The notes beneath the pieces were generated by a model. The model did not search any database and was not told the origin of the DNA. It worked only from the letters and a program-made list of their open reading frames with translations. Below, one piece after another: positions 8,443-16,224 of a stretch of 52,248 bases of DNA. The DNA comes from a virus. The stretch spans positions 1-52,248 of IMG/VR virus record IMGVR_UViG_3300009420_001906, one strand, 5' to 3'. A program made the position numbers and the translations under genes. Each line of letters begins with the position of its first letter. Positions within the stretch are counted from its first letter, which is position 1.

Positions 8443-8820
8443 CTACTTCTTTTTACCGATGTTATACTTCGTTACAAGCTCCCATTGAGATTTCTCACCA
8501 AAGGGAATGATTTTGATTCTACTAATTGGTACAGTAGGTTCTTTTATTTTCTCTGGACTGACTAAGATCACTAGACCCCAATCTGATAGTAATTTTGTTA
8601 TGGAGTTTCTTCTGCCAGTATCTTCTTGTGTAAAGTCGAATGGCTTACCGTCTAGAGCAAAGAGCTCTTTGAAGTGGACGATATAGTATCTACCTTGTTT
8701 ATGAAGTATGTGGCAAGATTGAAACAGTGTGTTGTTCTTTCTGGAAGCTACACCAATTCGTGTAAGTGTCTCTCTCACTTTTAAGAAATCATCTTCTTCT
8801 GCTAACTTCACTTCGATCAT
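8443..8820 (-). CDS. regA: RegA translational repressor
   Basis: This RNA-binding protein represses translation of early mRNAs by covering start regions, including its own in T4. The 125-residue form matches T4 RegA over its length: MIEVKLAEEDDFLKVRETL, then FQSCHILHKQGRYYIVHFKE, then LLSDWGLVILV. The frame extends 7 codons upstream to 8841, where AAAGG precedes an ATG pair inside gp62. The family N-terminus (MIE...) favours 8820, whereas the ribosome-binding site favours 8841. Its position beside gp62 and gp44 matches T4. Confidence 0.93.
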   Translation of the reverse strand: MIEVKLAEEDDFLKVRETLTRIGVASRKNNTLFQSCHILHKQGRYYIVHFKELFALDGKPFDFTQEDTGRRNSITKLLSDWGLVILVSPEKIKEPTVPISRIKIIPFGEKSQWELVTKYNIGKKK

Positions 8821-8821
8821 C

Positions 8822-9217
8822 TTATCGACTTGACTCATCATTTGTACCTTTATTTAACCTTAGGCGTATTTCTTCAATTTGCTCTACGTTTAGTATTCTG
8901 TTATATTCAAGAGCCTTCGAATCACTACAATTATAATATTCCTTGATAATGTTTACGACATCGCTTTTAGCCTTCTTAGGCCACTTGCTAAATCTTTTTC
9001 GAGGTCTGATACTATTTAGGTAATAGTCATACGCTAGCTTTGAGTCTAGCCCGGCTCTTTGGTTCATTTCATTAGCTTGAAGCACAGTATCTGGATACAA
9101 AGATAGTCCTCGATTAACCATAAAGGCAGGATAGTCCTTTTCGGCCTCAGGATCATTCTCCATTAAGTCATTTTTCTTAAAGGATATCGAGTTTATGTAG
9201 TCGAAAGGATTAGCCAT
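8822..9217 (-). CDS. 62: gp62 clamp-loader small subunit
   Basis: A subunit of the gp44/gp62 clamp loader that places the gp45 sliding clamp on DNA. The 131-residue protein has the family signatures PFDYINSISFKKNDLM and YPAFMVNRGLSLYPDTV. It is shorter than T4 gp62 (187 residues), as in marine relatives. Its ATG shares one base with the TAA of the upstream 52-residue gene (TAATG), and its stop is 1 nt from the preferred regA start, so the three are translationally coupled. Confidence 0.92.
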   Translation of the reverse strand: MANPFDYINSISFKKNDLMENDPEAEKDYPAFMVNRGLSLYPDTVLQANEMNQRAGLDSKLAYDYYLNSIRPRKRFSKWPKKAKSDVVNIIKEYYNCSDSKALEYNRILNVEQIEEIRLRLNKGTNDESSR

Positions 9218-9375
9218 TACCAGTGATGTACCACACCTGATGCAATAAATAAACAGGTTATAAAATTAGTTAATACAATAGCAGATCTAAATAGGGCTAC
9301 TATATTAGCCTCATCATCAGAACTGCCTTCTTTCTCACCTAGGCTCTTGGCCCAGAGTCTCCAAATCTTTGACAT
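9217..9375 (-). CDS. Small membrane protein nested between gp62 and a 74-aa gene
   Basis: I read this 52-residue frame directly. It starts MSKIWRLWAKSLGEKEGS, then an acidic linker SDDEA, then a hydrophobic segment IVALFRSAIVLTNFITCLF, and ends HHW. It overlaps the upstream gene by 41 nt and touches gp62 by one base. A Trp/Lys-rich start followed by one membrane helix resembles small proteins found next to gp62 in other marine T4-like phages. The predicted location is the inner membrane. Function unknown. Confidence 0.68.
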   Translation of the reverse strand: MSKIWRLWAKSLGEKEGSSDDEANIVALFRSAIVLTNFITCLFIASGVVHHW

Positions 9376-9559
9376 GTGTTTTTAACTTCTCTATGTAGAC
9401 AGTTGCGTCCATTAATTCTTCTTGAAGGTGTGTTAACCAATCAAGCGTTGATAGATCTGTTCGATCTAAGTTCGTTCCATACTTCTTCCATCCTACTTGC
9501 TCTCTCGATAACATCTTTTCGATAACAGCTTTAACCATTGAATCATTACTTGAGCTCAC
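9335..9559 (-). CDS. Conserved phage protein, possibly MazG-like helical fold
   Basis: A 74-residue helical protein. Its block GWKKYGTNLDRTDLSTLDW followed by LTHLQEELMDATVYIEKLK is common to many phage proteins. The EELMDA helix resembles the acidic helix of MazG-type pyrophosphohydrolases, though the full metal-binding set is not visible, so no enzyme activity is claimed. It overlaps gp44 by 14 nt on one side and the 52-residue membrane gene on the other, and so belongs to the clamp-loader operon. Confidence 0.7.
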   Translation of the reverse strand: MSSSNDSMVKAVIEKMLSREQVGWKKYGTNLDRTDLSTLDWLTHLQEELMDATVYIEKLKTHVKDLETLGQEPR

Positions 9560-10490
9560 ATTGCACCATTATTTCAGCTAGACATGCTGCCAAATTAACC
9601 TCTTGATCAGCCACAAAAGCGGCCTTATACTGATAATCAGCTAAGGTTAATACAAGTTGAGGAATTGAACCAGGTTTAAATAGGTTCGAGGATTGATCAT
9701 ATAACTTTCTAAATATTCTATTAGAATCGTTATGTATATTTTCAGCTACCCACTTGCGCACATTTGAATAGTTTTTACCTTTCATATGATCTACAAGTGA
9801 TTTAATAGATACTTCTGTTAAGTCAGCGAGTATACCAGAGTCAATTTTACCAACTGCAGAGTATCTCTGTAGTTCGTTTAATACTCTTCTCCAGTCTGGA
9901 AAATGCTTTTGAATAAAAGCAGCTACTGTTTTCTGATCGTACTCTATATTCTCTTTTTCAAGAATAGTCTGAACTCGTTTAAAGAAGTTCGCAGCTAGCT
10001 GAGGAGCTTCAGGTGACTTAATAGTAAAGTCTATAACTGAGCACCTACTATGTAACGGACTTATAATTCTATTCTTGAAGTTACAAGTAAGAATAAAGCC
10101 ACAGTTCTTAGAGAACTCTTCCATAAAATTACGGAGAGCTGGTTGAGTTGAGTTTGCATTTAGATAATCAGCTTCGTCAAGTATAACATACTTACGCCCA
10201 CCAGTGAATGAGACTGCAGATGCAAACTGCATTATCTCATTCCGGAGAGTATCTATATTACCATGCATTGAACCATTAATAATAATATGATCAGCGCCTA
10301 TTTCATCAAGCATCGCTCTCGCGACAGTAGTCTTACCTACACCAGGACCTCCTGATAGAATCAGGTTAGGTACATTGTCTTGATCAATAAACTGCTGAAA
10401 AGTATTTTTTAGTTCAGGCGGTAATATTGTATCTGATATTGTATGTGGGCGATATTTTTCCACCCACAGGAATTCTTCACGTTGTTGCAT
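9546..10490 (-). CDS. 44: gp44 clamp-loader large subunit
   Basis: An AAA+ ATPase that with gp62 opens gp45 and loads it at primer ends. The 314-residue protein has Walker A GGPGVGKTT (47-55), Walker B YVILDEADYL, sensor 1 LTCNFKNRI and the arginine-finger motif LHSRCSVIDF, which is standard for RFC-like proteins. The start MQQREEFLWVEKYRP fits the family. It is separated from gp45 by a peroxiredoxin gene, an unusual insertion in this otherwise conserved block. Confidence 0.96.
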   Translation of the reverse strand: MQQREEFLWVEKYRPHTISDTILPPELKNTFQQFIDQDNVPNLILSGGPGVGKTTVARAMLDEIGADHIIINGSMHGNIDTLRNEIMQFASAVSFTGGRKYVILDEADYLNANSTQPALRNFMEEFSKNCGFILTCNFKNRIISPLHSRCSVIDFTIKSPEAPQLAANFFKRVQTILEKENIEYDQKTVAAFIQKHFPDWRRVLNELQRYSAVGKIDSGILADLTEVSIKSLVDHMKGKNYSNVRKWVAENIHNDSNRIFRKLYDQSSNLFKPGSIPQLVLTLADYQYKAAFVADQEVNLAACLAEIMVQCELK

Positions 10491-10505
10491 AATATATTTT
10501 TCACT

Positions 10506-11006
10506 TTAGATTTCTGTAAATTTGCTCAGCAGGTTTTCAGGCGTGCTTACTTCATAAGGGTCTTGATTATGATTATCATCAATATCATCTTCTGCATACA
10601 TTCCAGTAATGTTTCCATTATCTACAATCATTGCATATCTCCATGAGCGGACACCAAAACCAACGTTGTCTTTTGCAACATCCATTCTCATACCGGTCGT
10701 GAAATCACCTGACCCATCAGGTAACATTTTTACTTTTTCTATTCCCAAGCTTTCAGCCCAGGCGTTCATAACAAAAGAATCATTTACAGCTAAGCAATAG
10801 ATTTCATCTATGCCTACATGCTGGAATGATTCATAATGCTCTTCATATCCAGGTAACTGGAATGTTGAGCAAGTAGGTGTAAAGGCTCCTGGTAGAGCAA
10901 ATACAATTACTTTTTTGCCTCCAAAGATATCATAAGATGTCTTAGAGACCCACTCACCAGCTTCACGGATTTTAAAATCAACGGCTGGTACCATTTCGAT
11001 AGTCAT
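10506..11006 (-). CDS. Peroxiredoxin (Prx5/AhpC-TSA type)
   Basis: A 166-residue thiol peroxidase that reduces H2O2 and organic peroxides. The active site PGAFTPTCS contains Thr43 and the peroxidatic Cys46, with the supporting Arg in FGVRSWRYAM (residues 117-126). LPGYEEHYESF follows as in Prx5-type enzymes. The second Cys (Cys71 in IYCLAVNDSF) sits where many Prx5 proteins have a Cys and is not clearly a resolving residue, so reduction by host glutaredoxin or thioredoxin is likely. It lies between gp44 and gp45, with 1 nt to gp45 and 15 nt to gp44, and would be co-expressed with the replisome. Confidence 0.92.
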   Translation of the reverse strand: MTIEMVPAVDFKIREAGEWVSKTSYDIFGGKKVIVFALPGAFTPTCSTFQLPGYEEHYESFQHVGIDEIYCLAVNDSFVMNAWAESLGIEKVKMLPDGSGDFTTGMRMDVAKDNVGFGVRSWRYAMIVDNGNITGMYAEDDIDDNHNQDPYEVSTPENLLSKFTEI

Positions 11007-11007
11007 A

Positions 11008-11688
11008 CTATCCTCCTTTTACAAAATTACTACTGACTTCAGTAGCCACCCAATACGTCATTTTAGGACCTGCAGTATTCATAGATGTGAACTTTGCAAT
11101 GCCTTGATTACTTATTTGTAACAAATAACTTAGGTTCATTAACTTAAGATTCTCTACTCTAAATATAAAAGTAAATTCATCTTCAGTTGTACCGACAGCT
11201 GATGCATAAACATCTGCAGTTGGATTCTTGCTATCAATTGCTGATAGATTTATCTCACCATTCGAGCCTACAACGGCTATCTCAGGCAGTCCCATTACGG
11301 CTGCAGCTTTCAATACTTGGCTTAATTCACTCCAAGGTATCTCAACATTAACTTCTGCTTCTGGGAATTGGATTTCTTTCTCAGGTGGGACAATAATCAT
11401 TTGCGGATCAGCGAAGGTATAGTTAATCTTCTTACGATCTTTCTGTACTGTAACATTCTTCTCACCAAAGTTTAGATCAGGCTCATCAAATAAGGAGAGC
11501 ACACCTAAGAATCTATTTAAGTCATAGACTGCTCCCTTTGATGGAAAGGTTTCATCAACCTCAGCTTTAGCCATTACAGTCTTTTGAGGACTAACAGTAG
11601 TAAGAACTGTTCCGGGTTTAAATTCAATTGAAGGATTAATCTGAGAGAAATTCTTCAAAACGTTTACTGTGTTTTCACTTAGTATCAT
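11008..11688 (-). CDS. 45: gp45 sliding clamp
   Basis: The trimeric processivity clamp for gp43. In T4 it is also the mobile enhancer of late transcription through gp55. The 226-residue length matches T4 gp45 (228). The start MILSENTVNVLKNFSQINP and the strand-rich middle (FPEAEVNVEIPWSELSQVL) fit the PCNA-like family. It lies in a run with the peroxiredoxin and gp44 downstream and the glycosyltransferase-like gene upstream. Confidence 0.93.
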   Translation of the reverse strand: MILSENTVNVLKNFSQINPSIEFKPGTVLTTVSPQKTVMAKAEVDETFPSKGAVYDLNRFLGVLSLFDEPDLNFGEKNVTVQKDRKKINYTFADPQMIIVPPEKEIQFPEAEVNVEIPWSELSQVLKAAAVMGLPEIAVVGSNGEINLSAIDSKNPTADVYASAVGTTEDEFTFIFRVENLKLMNLSYLLQISNQGIAKFTSMNTAGPKMTYWVATEVSSNFVKGG

Positions 11689-11703
11689 AATATATTTACC
11701 TTT

Positions 11704-12735
11704 TTATTTCTTTTTCTTTTTTTGCTTAGAATGATCAGGCCCAGTAGCAACTGATTTCTTTTTCAGTTTACTTTCATCAGCGGTTGCACTAGCACCAATC
11801 GCTGCAAGGTCTGCTAATGAGCCGCCGAATACATAAGTACCAACATGCTGCAATTGCATCCAAGGACATAACCAGACTTGTAGCCCAATTTTCCTTGCCC
11901 ATTGACAGAACATATAATCTTCTGACAAATATCTATTAGAGTATTCTGACTCACCATCACCGCTTCCGGTTTTATCAGTCACGAATTCAATAATCTGTTC
12001 TTTAGTAGGTTCAGGGTTAGCTTTATAAAACTGCTCCATCTCATTACCCATATTGTTATACTTGTCATCAATAAGAGCATCAAAGTACGCCATAATTTCT
12101 CTTGAGCCATCAAATTCAGCTGTACGAACATGATCTGGCTTATACATCAATTGAGGATAAGCATCTCTATATTTCTCTAGAGTCTCTCTTCTTATCATCA
12201 TAAAGCCTGTACCACCTTCCATAACCTCTGCAGGCTCTTGAAGACTAATTTGGTTACCTGATTTAGGTACTGGATTAAATACATAATCACCAACAAACTT
12301 ACTCAGTACTTCAGCATCTTCATCTGCTACACCTTGATCTACGGCTTGCTTAACCTTCTCCCATGAAATACATTTCTTAGGATATGGACCACATAAGATA
12401 TCAAACGGATTGCCGTCATTAACACCTGGGTGACCATCTGACATAGCTAGTAAAGCTAATACATCATTAGCATCAAAGCCAATATCACTATCGATAAACA
12501 TTAAATGACTGCAATCAGATCTCATGAACTCATCTGTACAATAGTTACGTGCTCGAGTCACAAGAGACTCATTAAAGAGATAGTAAAATTTTAGCTCAAT
12601 GTTATGCGCTCTGAACAGCGCTGATAAATCGTTAGTTGACTTGCAAAACATGCCTGCGCATTGTCCACCATACATCGGAGCTGCAATAAACAGTTTCTTC
12701 TTTTGTAAGTCACTTATTTCAACTTTTAATTCCAT
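11704..12735 (-). CDS. Putative GT-A fold glycosyltransferase
   Basis: A 343-residue protein with a nucleotide-sugar transferase pattern. The start is KKLFIAAPMYGGQCAG, then ESLVTRARNYCTDEFM, then the DxD motif FIDSDIGFD (Asp82, Asp84), then GGTGFMMIRRETLEKY and a later SEDYMFCQWARKIG block. This resembles family 2- and 62-like transferases of large marine phages. The C-terminus is a lysine-rich tail (KQKKKKK). The acceptor is unknown: DNA, virion protein or a cell glycan. Its start abuts the stop of the dUTPase-like gene. Confidence 0.6.
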   Translation of the reverse strand: MELKVEISDLQKKKLFIAAPMYGGQCAGMFCKSTNDLSALFRAHNIELKFYYLFNESLVTRARNYCTDEFMRSDCSHLMFIDSDIGFDANDVLALLAMSDGHPGVNDGNPFDILCGPYPKKCISWEKVKQAVDQGVADEDAEVLSKFVGDYVFNPVPKSGNQISLQEPAEVMEGGTGFMMIRRETLEKYRDAYPQLMYKPDHVRTAEFDGSREIMAYFDALIDDKYNNMGNEMEQFYKANPEPTKEQIIEFVTDKTGSGDGESEYSNRYLSEDYMFCQWARKIGLQVWLCPWMQLQHVGTYVFGGSLADLAAIGASATADESKLKKKSVATGPDHSKQKKKKK

Positions 12736-13178
12736 TACGCCTCAACCTTCTGCATTACCAGTTCACCAATATCTTGTCCAGGTTCAATGAATGCTTCTCC
12801 GCCATCTACTCTTAGTACACCTTCAATTAGTCCTTTATAACCAGCGCCAAATAGTGCACTTGATACACTCAATCCAGCTGCTACTAATTTTGAACTTGGT
12901 ACTAACCATGCAACGTGTCCTTTTGGTACTGTAAGATAGGCATCACTTGTAAAGGCATAAGTGCCTGGAAACATATGAGCTATTTCTCTGTTCTTTTCTG
13001 GGTCACCTGGATCAATCATCAACTGAATTTCATAAGTTTCTCTTTCGAGATTTGTTTCATCAGTTATGACAAAGGGATTGCCTTGATAGCCTCTAATTGA
13101 GGCCGCGTTTACTGGCACACTATATCCAGTTCCATCAGTATCTATTCCACTGACATATTGTTTAGGGTTCACTAACAT
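12735..13178 (-). CDS. dUTPase-fold protein (first of a tandem pair)
   Basis: A 147-residue protein with the strand pattern of the trimeric dUTPase/dCTP-deaminase superfamily. VPKGHVAWLVPSSKLVAAG corresponds to the RSS/RSG motif region, and SALFGAGYKGLIEG to the DxGYxG motif with the acidic residue lost. IEPGQDIGELVMQ corresponds to the pGxrIaQ strand. The first 70 residues diverge. Because catalytic Asp and Ser positions look changed, it may be structural or regulatory. It is 3 nt from a second, better conserved copy, which suggests duplication or a hetero-oligomer. Confidence 0.55.
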   Translation of the reverse strand: MLVNPKQYVSGIDTDGTGYSVPVNAASIRGYQGNPFVITDETNLERETYEIQLMIDPGDPEKNREIAHMFPGTYAFTSDAYLTVPKGHVAWLVPSSKLVAAGLSVSSALFGAGYKGLIEGVLRVDGGEAFIEPGQDIGELVMQKVEA

Positions 13179-13181
13179 TTC

Positions 13182-13682
13182 TTACTCCTGTGCTTGATAT
13201 TTTTTATCATGGTCTTTGTTAAGGCCATAATCCCCATCATAGAGATGTAGACTTTCGGCTTTGAATAATAAGAATTGACCGATTCTTGTATTCACTTTCA
13301 CTTTAAATGGTCCTGACGTTACGTGCAACGCACCTGCCATCACTCCATTATACCCTGAGTCATAAAGACCTGAGGTTATATATACACCGTTACGGTTTAA
13401 AGTTGATCTTGTAATAACAAAACCAGCTTCTCCCTCGCCTACAGTAATAATATTCGACATTAATACTTCGTATGTTCCTACATCAAGTTCGAAGTACCCA
13501 TCCTTATTAGGTTGAATTTCAATAGAGCCTCTATGGACCTTCTGATCTTCATCTAATATGAACGGTAGATTTTTAATCATATAAACTTTGTCAAGACGTA
13601 AGTCAACCGCGTTAGGTTGAATGTCTTGTTTTTGTACGTTTGTTAATTGTGATAAGGATTTATCACTGGAGATATGTATCAT
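13182..13682 (-). CDS. dCTP deaminase / dUTPase-like protein (second of the pair)
   Basis: A 166-residue protein that would act on dCTP or dUTP if active. DIQPNAVDLRLDK (20-32) is the typical N-terminal strand of dCTP deaminases. TRSTLNRNGV (91-100) matches the RSxxxRxG substrate loop, YDSGYNGVMAG (107-117) the DxGYxG motif, and NTRIGQFLLF (131-140) the conserved RIxQ strand. The usual Glu after the DxGYxG strand is not evident, so the reaction cannot be assigned. A nucleotide-pool role fits its place between replication genes and the base-modification cluster. Confidence 0.68.
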   Translation of the reverse strand: MIHISSDKSLSQLTNVQKQDIQPNAVDLRLDKVYMIKNLPFILDEDQKVHRGSIEIQPNKDGYFELDVGTYEVLMSNIITVGEGEAGFVITRSTLNRNGVYITSGLYDSGYNGVMAGALHVTSGPFKVKVNTRIGQFLLFKAESLHLYDGDYGLNKDHDKKYQAQE

Positions 13683-13685
13683 AAT

Positions 13686-14312
13686 TTATCCAAAATAGTA
13701 TGGGTTATTTTTGGTTTTAAAGGTGCCTATTTCATCAAGGCTATTCTCTTCAAAATTCACTTTGTACATTGAATTCGGCTTTGTCTGAGACGACCCCTCG
13801 AATTTAGTACTACTTATATTTAGCTTACCATCAATAAACATTGGTGATATCTCATTACGAAAAAGGAATAATTCTCCTTCGCTATATCTTAGACAGCTAA
13901 ATGTGCCGTCTATGGCATCTAGTTGATTACCATCTCTAATCCAATCATGGACGAGACTAGTGTCCCAACTCTTAGAAGAGCTCAAAGCGACTTGTAAGTC
14001 CTTTATGCACTCTTCTTTTATAATACCGTTATGCCATAGTAGGTCTCTACCTCCAGCTCGCATGCTGGGATGGATAGAGTCTATGGCAGAGGCTGCGGTA
14101 GTCGGCGCCTGGATGTGTGCGACGTAATACATCCCAGCACTGAGCTCGATATCTTGCAGGCTGAAGGACCCCAGACATTTTCGCCTCGTGTTCATCGTGC
14201 GTGTCTTCAAATCATATTCACTAATAGAATATGAATGTTGACCTCTATAAGAATTTATTTCAACTAACTCTTCTAGCGTTTGTCGATTAAAGCTTCCTAT
14301 AATTGCACACAT
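13686..14312 (-). CDS. Class-II glutamine amidotransferase domain protein
   Basis: A 208-residue Ntn-type glutaminase that would release ammonia from glutamine. The catalytic Cys2 becomes N-terminal after Met removal (MCAIIGSFNR). SYRGQHS (21-27) and LLWHNGII (91-98, with the oxyanion Asn-Gly) are family marks. The usual HVR motif reads HIQAP, so the Arg that normally holds the glutamine carboxylate is absent. It lies 4 nt after queC. In some archaea and phages a GAT domain is fused to QueC to form the amidine of archaeosine/dG+. Here the two are separate genes in the reverse order to that fusion. Confidence 0.75.
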   Translation of the reverse strand: MCAIIGSFNRQTLEELVEINSYRGQHSYSISEYDLKTRTMNTRRKCLGSFSLQDIELSAGMYYVAHIQAPTTAASAIDSIHPSMRAGGRDLLWHNGIIKEECIKDLQVALSSSKSWDTSLVHDWIRDGNQLDAIDGTFSCLRYSEGELFLFRNEISPMFIDGKLNISSTKFEGSSQTKPNSMYKVNFEENSLDEIGTFKTKNNPYYFG

Positions 14313-14316
14313 ATAT

Positions 14317-15078
14317 TTATACTATTTCCGCTTGTGACTGCGCTGCGCTGAACGCATTATTAAGATAAGGTATCGGGTCAGTGACACCTGCTTTTATAAA
14401 GTTCATCATCCTCTCAGAACAAGTTGGGCATTTACCACAACTGACTCCATCGACAGGATCATAACATGAAATAGTATTAATTAATAGGTGCTCAGATTCC
14501 ATATCTAGTGCTAGAAGAATCTCATCCTTCTTAGATAGCTGACTAAACGGAGCCTCTATTTGAACCTTGAAGGTTCTATTTTGAGATGCTACAGCATTGA
14601 GACTGTCAACAAATTGCTGACTTGTATCCCAATAACCATACTCATCATGGACTTGAAGCCCAGTGAACACGTGACTAGCTCTTCTTACTTCTGCTAGACT
14701 CATAGTTAATGATAACATAATTAGGTTTCTAAATGGAACATATGTAGGTGGTTGAGGATCACCCAGCACGTCTTGGATGGTAGGCATCGCTACCTCCGTA
14801 CCACTAATGTTAGCTGATATAGGAGAAGCGATATCTCCAAGTATGCTTAAGTTAAGTATCTTATGTTTAATTCCTAACTTATTACAAAGTTCAAAAGCTT
14901 TCTCAAGTTCTACTCTTTGCTTCTGACCATAGTCATAGCTTACAGCAGACACTCTCTCCGCACCGTACTTCTTTACCAGTAGCATTGTCATTACTGATGA
15001 GTCAAGCCCACCTGATAACACAGCTAATACGTTCTGACTTGTGTCAGGTAAATTATCTAATGCTTGATTAAGATTCAT
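14317..15078 (-). CDS. queC: QueC, 7-cyano-7-deazaguanine (preQ0) synthase
   Basis: An ATP-dependent enzyme turning 7-carboxy-7-deazaguanine plus ammonia into preQ0. The PP-loop motif SGGLDSS is at residues 22-28, with SYDYGQKQ at 47-54 and FTGLQVHDEYGYWD as the substrate region. The zinc site is Cys205, Cys214, Cys217 and Cys220 in SCYDPVDGVSCGKCPTCSE. The 253-residue length is slightly above the bacterial norm (about 230). It overlaps the upstream 74-residue gene by 11 nt and is followed 4 nt later by the amidotransferase, so ammonia might be supplied directly. Confidence 0.96.
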   Translation of the reverse strand: MNLNQALDNLPDTSQNVLAVLSGGLDSSVMTMLLVKKYGAERVSAVSYDYGQKQRVELEKAFELCNKLGIKHKILNLSILGDIASPISANISGTEVAMPTIQDVLGDPQPPTYVPFRNLIMLSLTMSLAEVRRASHVFTGLQVHDEYGYWDTSQQFVDSLNAVASQNRTFKVQIEAPFSQLSKKDEILLALDMESEHLLINTISCYDPVDGVSCGKCPTCSERMMNFIKAGVTDPIPYLNNAFSAAQSQAEIV

Positions 15079-15292
15079 TGATTGACTTAATCCCTAATAC
15101 ATAATTTTCTGCAGCGTTTTCAGCATATACTTCTGCCTTACCAATATAGATTTCATCTTTTAAAAATGCTCCTGATGGCCCATAGAATCTACATCCATGT
15201 TCTCCATCATTAGTTTTAAAGACTTCAACTCTAGCTCTGCCTTCGGTATGTTCCTGCATGTATTGACTCAGGACGGTTATATCATTTCTCAT
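15068..15292 (-). CDS. Hypothetical protein
   Basis: A 74-residue soluble protein (MRNDITVLSQYMQEHTEGR...) with an alternating strand pattern (ARVEVFKTNDGEHGCRFYG) followed by a helix (AEVYAENAAENYVLG). It shares one nt with the queF stop and overlaps queC by 11 nt, so it is translated within the queuosine-type operon. I do not recognise the family and see no catalytic motif. Confidence 0.65.
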   Translation of the reverse strand: MRNDITVLSQYMQEHTEGRARVEVFKTNDGEHGCRFYGPSGAFLKDEIYIGKAEVYAENAAENYVLGIKSINES

Positions 15293-16224
15293 TATTGCCT
15301 CGCGGTTTTTCTGTGCGGTACGTCTGTATCAACTAAATCCATAGTTATACCGTCTATTAGTTCTTGACTAGTAGCTCTGATAGGATTAATATCAATGCCA
15401 CCTCTTCTTGTATATAGACAAGCTACTAATACTTCAGTATCATCGTCTAATATATCTACTAATCGTTTGTATATACACTCACATATTTCTTCATGAAAGT
15501 GATTCTCTTTTCTCATGCTTATAATATATCTCATAAGTGATTCAGGAGTTACACAATCCATACCTCTAATATGAATATATACATCGCCCCAATCGGGCTG
15601 GTTAGTAATTCTACAATTAGATCTTAGAGCGCTACTCGTGACTTGGAAAGGCATAAAGCCTAACTGAGGAGCATGTTCCAGAATATCTGGATCTTCTTCA
15701 TAGTTACTAAACTTTATATCTTCAATATCGACAAGTGATTCTAGTCTAACAAAATGACCTCTGATTGGAGCTCCAGGTAGTTCATTCTCTTCATCGTAAT
15801 GGAATGTAACGTCTACTTCTGTCTCTAAACAACTCTCAAGGTCGCCTTTAATTCTTTTTTCTAATGCTCTTATACCTGAGGTTAAAGTCTTACCTAATGT
15901 ATCCATATTAAATGAATTCATATACAACTTAAGACTCTTCGACTCAACTATGCATTCACTGTCAGCTGGATAAGCTAATTTAATAACACCACTAACAGGG
16001 AAGCCATTATTTAATAAGAAAGATACTTCATAGCAATTCCATACATCGAAACCAACAAACGGAAGCCTGTTTTCATCTATCTCATATTCTGTTCTATTAA
16101 GTATTCTTGGAACTGGTACAAGCAGGTCAGTCTGGATCTTAGTAGGAGTCACATATGGTTTAACAATGCTCCCGTCACCAGCCTTACCTAAGTGTTTGCT
16201 AACAATTTTATCTAATTCTTTCAT
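15292..16224 (-). CDS. queF: QueF, NADPH-dependent preQ0 reductase
   Basis: Reduces the nitrile of preQ0 to the aminomethyl group of preQ1. The 310-residue bimodular form resembles E. coli QueF (282). The NADPH-binding QueF motif ESKSLKLYMNSF begins at residue 94, which separates it from QueF-like amidinotransferases. Catalytic Cys204 and Asp211 lie in SNCRITNQPDWGD. His244-Glu245 lie in NHFHEEICE. All key residues are present, so the enzyme should be active. A reductase is only needed if the end product is preQ1 or a derivative, not preQ0 or dG+. Confidence 0.95.
   Translation of the reverse strand: MKELDKIVSKHLGKAGDGSIVKPYVTPTKIQTDLLVPVPRILNRTEYEIDENRLPFVGFDVWNCYEVSFLLNNGFPVSGVIKLAYPADSECIVESKSLKLYMNSFNMDTLGKTLTSGIRALEKRIKGDLESCLETEVDVTFHYDEENELPGAPIRGHFVRLESLVDIEDIKFSNYEEDPDILEHAPQLGFMPFQVTSSALRSNCRITNQPDWGDVYIHIRGMDCVTPESLMRYIISMRKENHFHEEICECIYKRLVDILDDDTEVLVACLYTRRGGIDINPIRATSQELIDGITMDLVDTDVPHRKTARQ

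Noticed and set aside
13686-15078. dG+ (archaeosine-type) as the main DNA base
   Set aside because: GAT and QueC are separate and in the opposite order to the fusion, GAT lacks the usual Arg, and a full QueF is present, which favours preQ1 derivatives.
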